DNA from: Lachnospiraceae bacterium
Lineage (GTDB): Bacteria > Bacillota_A > Clostridia > Lachnospirales > Lachnospiraceae
Direction: 5' to 3'
Assembly: GCA_017540915.1 (NCBI GenBank)
Contig: JAFYAD010000337.1
Coordinates: 1-7,826 of the forward strand
Length of the DNA: 7,826 nucleotides
Part shown: in pieces, positions 7,574 to 7,826 of the stretch
Layout of the letters: each line of letters starts with the position of its first letter
Position numbering within the stretch: position 1 is the first letter of the stretch
The notes under the pieces: generated by a model
Seen by the model: only the letters and a program-made list of their open reading frames with translations
Database searches by the model: none
What the model was told of the DNA's origin: nothing
Program-made: the position numbers and the translations under genes

Positions 7574-7593
7574 CTGATGTATCAATTCATCAG
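7574..7593 (-). repeat. Hairpin abutting the symporter ribosome binding site
   Basis: CTGATG and CATCAG form a perfect 6-bp stem with an 8-nt loop. The 3' arm in the minus-strand transcript touches the AGAGGGAG Shine-Dalgarno sequence of the symporter gene. It has no T-run after it, so a role in translation control is more likely than termination, though the stem is short. Confidence 0.35.
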
Positions 7594-7622
7594 AATATAT
7601 ATTTCGCCCGGCTTTATCCCCG

Positions 7623-7826
7623 CTATTCCACTTCTCGCAGTTTGTATTCGGTATCTTCGTCTATCATGTCTATCATGTATTTTGCTATGACGGGGTCGAA
7701 CTGTGTTCCCATACACCTTACTATCTCTTCCCTGACCTCATGCTGGGGACGGGGAAAAGAGTATGAGCGTTTTGATGTCATGGCATCGTAGCAATCCGCA
7801 AGACAGATGATCCTGGCCTCCTCCGG
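7623..7826 (-). CDS. C-terminal fragment of an HD-GYP/HD-domain protein (probable cyclic-di-GMP phosphodiesterase), start outside window
   Basis: The last 67 codons are visible and end in TAG. The segment PEEARIICLADCYDAMTSKR (first 20 visible residues) and the later GTQFDPVIAKYM are typical of the end of HD-GYP domains, where the sequence D-x-YDAMTS-x-R-x-Y follows the catalytic HD and GYP motifs. Those motifs lie outside the window, so catalytic competence and any sensor domain cannot be judged. HD-GYP proteins usually hydrolyse cyclic-di-GMP. A 9-nt tandem repeat (TCTATCATG at 7660-7668 and 7669-7677) encodes a doubled Met-Ile-Asp near the C-terminus. The symporter fusion gene starts 65 bp downstream and may share its transcript. 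Confidence 0.88.
   Translation of the reverse strand, partial: PEEARIICLADCYDAMTSKRSYSFPRPQHEVREEIVRCMGTQFDPVIAKYMIDMIDEDTEYKLREVE

Overview
The window looks like chromosomal DNA from an anaerobic Firmicute, most likely a gut or rumen Lachnospiraceae close to Butyrivibrio or Roseburia. The reasons are the strong GGAGG-type ribosome binding sites, the moderate GC content, a xylan-degrading fusion enzyme without a signal peptide, and the style of the transporters. This assignment is inference, because no rRNA or other marker gene is present. All supported genes lie on the minus strand, so the window reads from right to left.

In transcription order: (1) the C-terminal end of an HD-GYP/HD-type protein (7623-7826), probably a cyclic-di-GMP phosphodiesterase, whose start lies outside the window; (2) after 65 bp, a 533-residue protein (5956-7557) joining an N-terminal degenerate GHKL/RsbW-like ATPase fold to a dicarboxylate/amino acid:cation symporter body with atypical ion- and substrate-site motifs; (3) a 123-bp gap with two small hairpins; (4) a 453-residue AzgA/PbuG-type purine nucleobase permease (4471-5832); (5) a 139-bp gap rich in inverted repeats with a PurBox-like sequence; (6) adenine deaminase ade (2622-4331); (7) a 112-bp gap with a good sigma-A-type promoter; (8) uracil phosphoribosyltransferase upp (1865-2509); (9) a 111-bp gap holding the tail of a doubtful Lys-rich small ORF; (10) a bifunctional GH10 xylanase/alpha-beta-hydrolase esterase (1-1753), cut off by the left edge.

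The centre of the window is a nucleobase-salvage block. The permease would import purine bases, Ade would convert adenine to hypoxanthine plus ammonia, and Upp would convert uracil plus PRPP to UMP. The gaps of 110-140 bp, with candidate promoters or structures in two of them, suggest neighbouring but separately tuned units rather than one tight operon. The xylanase/esterase has no visible secretion signal and probably acts in the cytoplasm on imported acylated xylo-oligosaccharides.

The most unusual items are the GHKL-symporter fusion, which has lost both the usual ATP-binding residues and the NMDGT cation motif, and the structured, PurBox-containing region before ade. No CRISPR array, insertion sequence, tRNA, rRNA or phage gene was seen.
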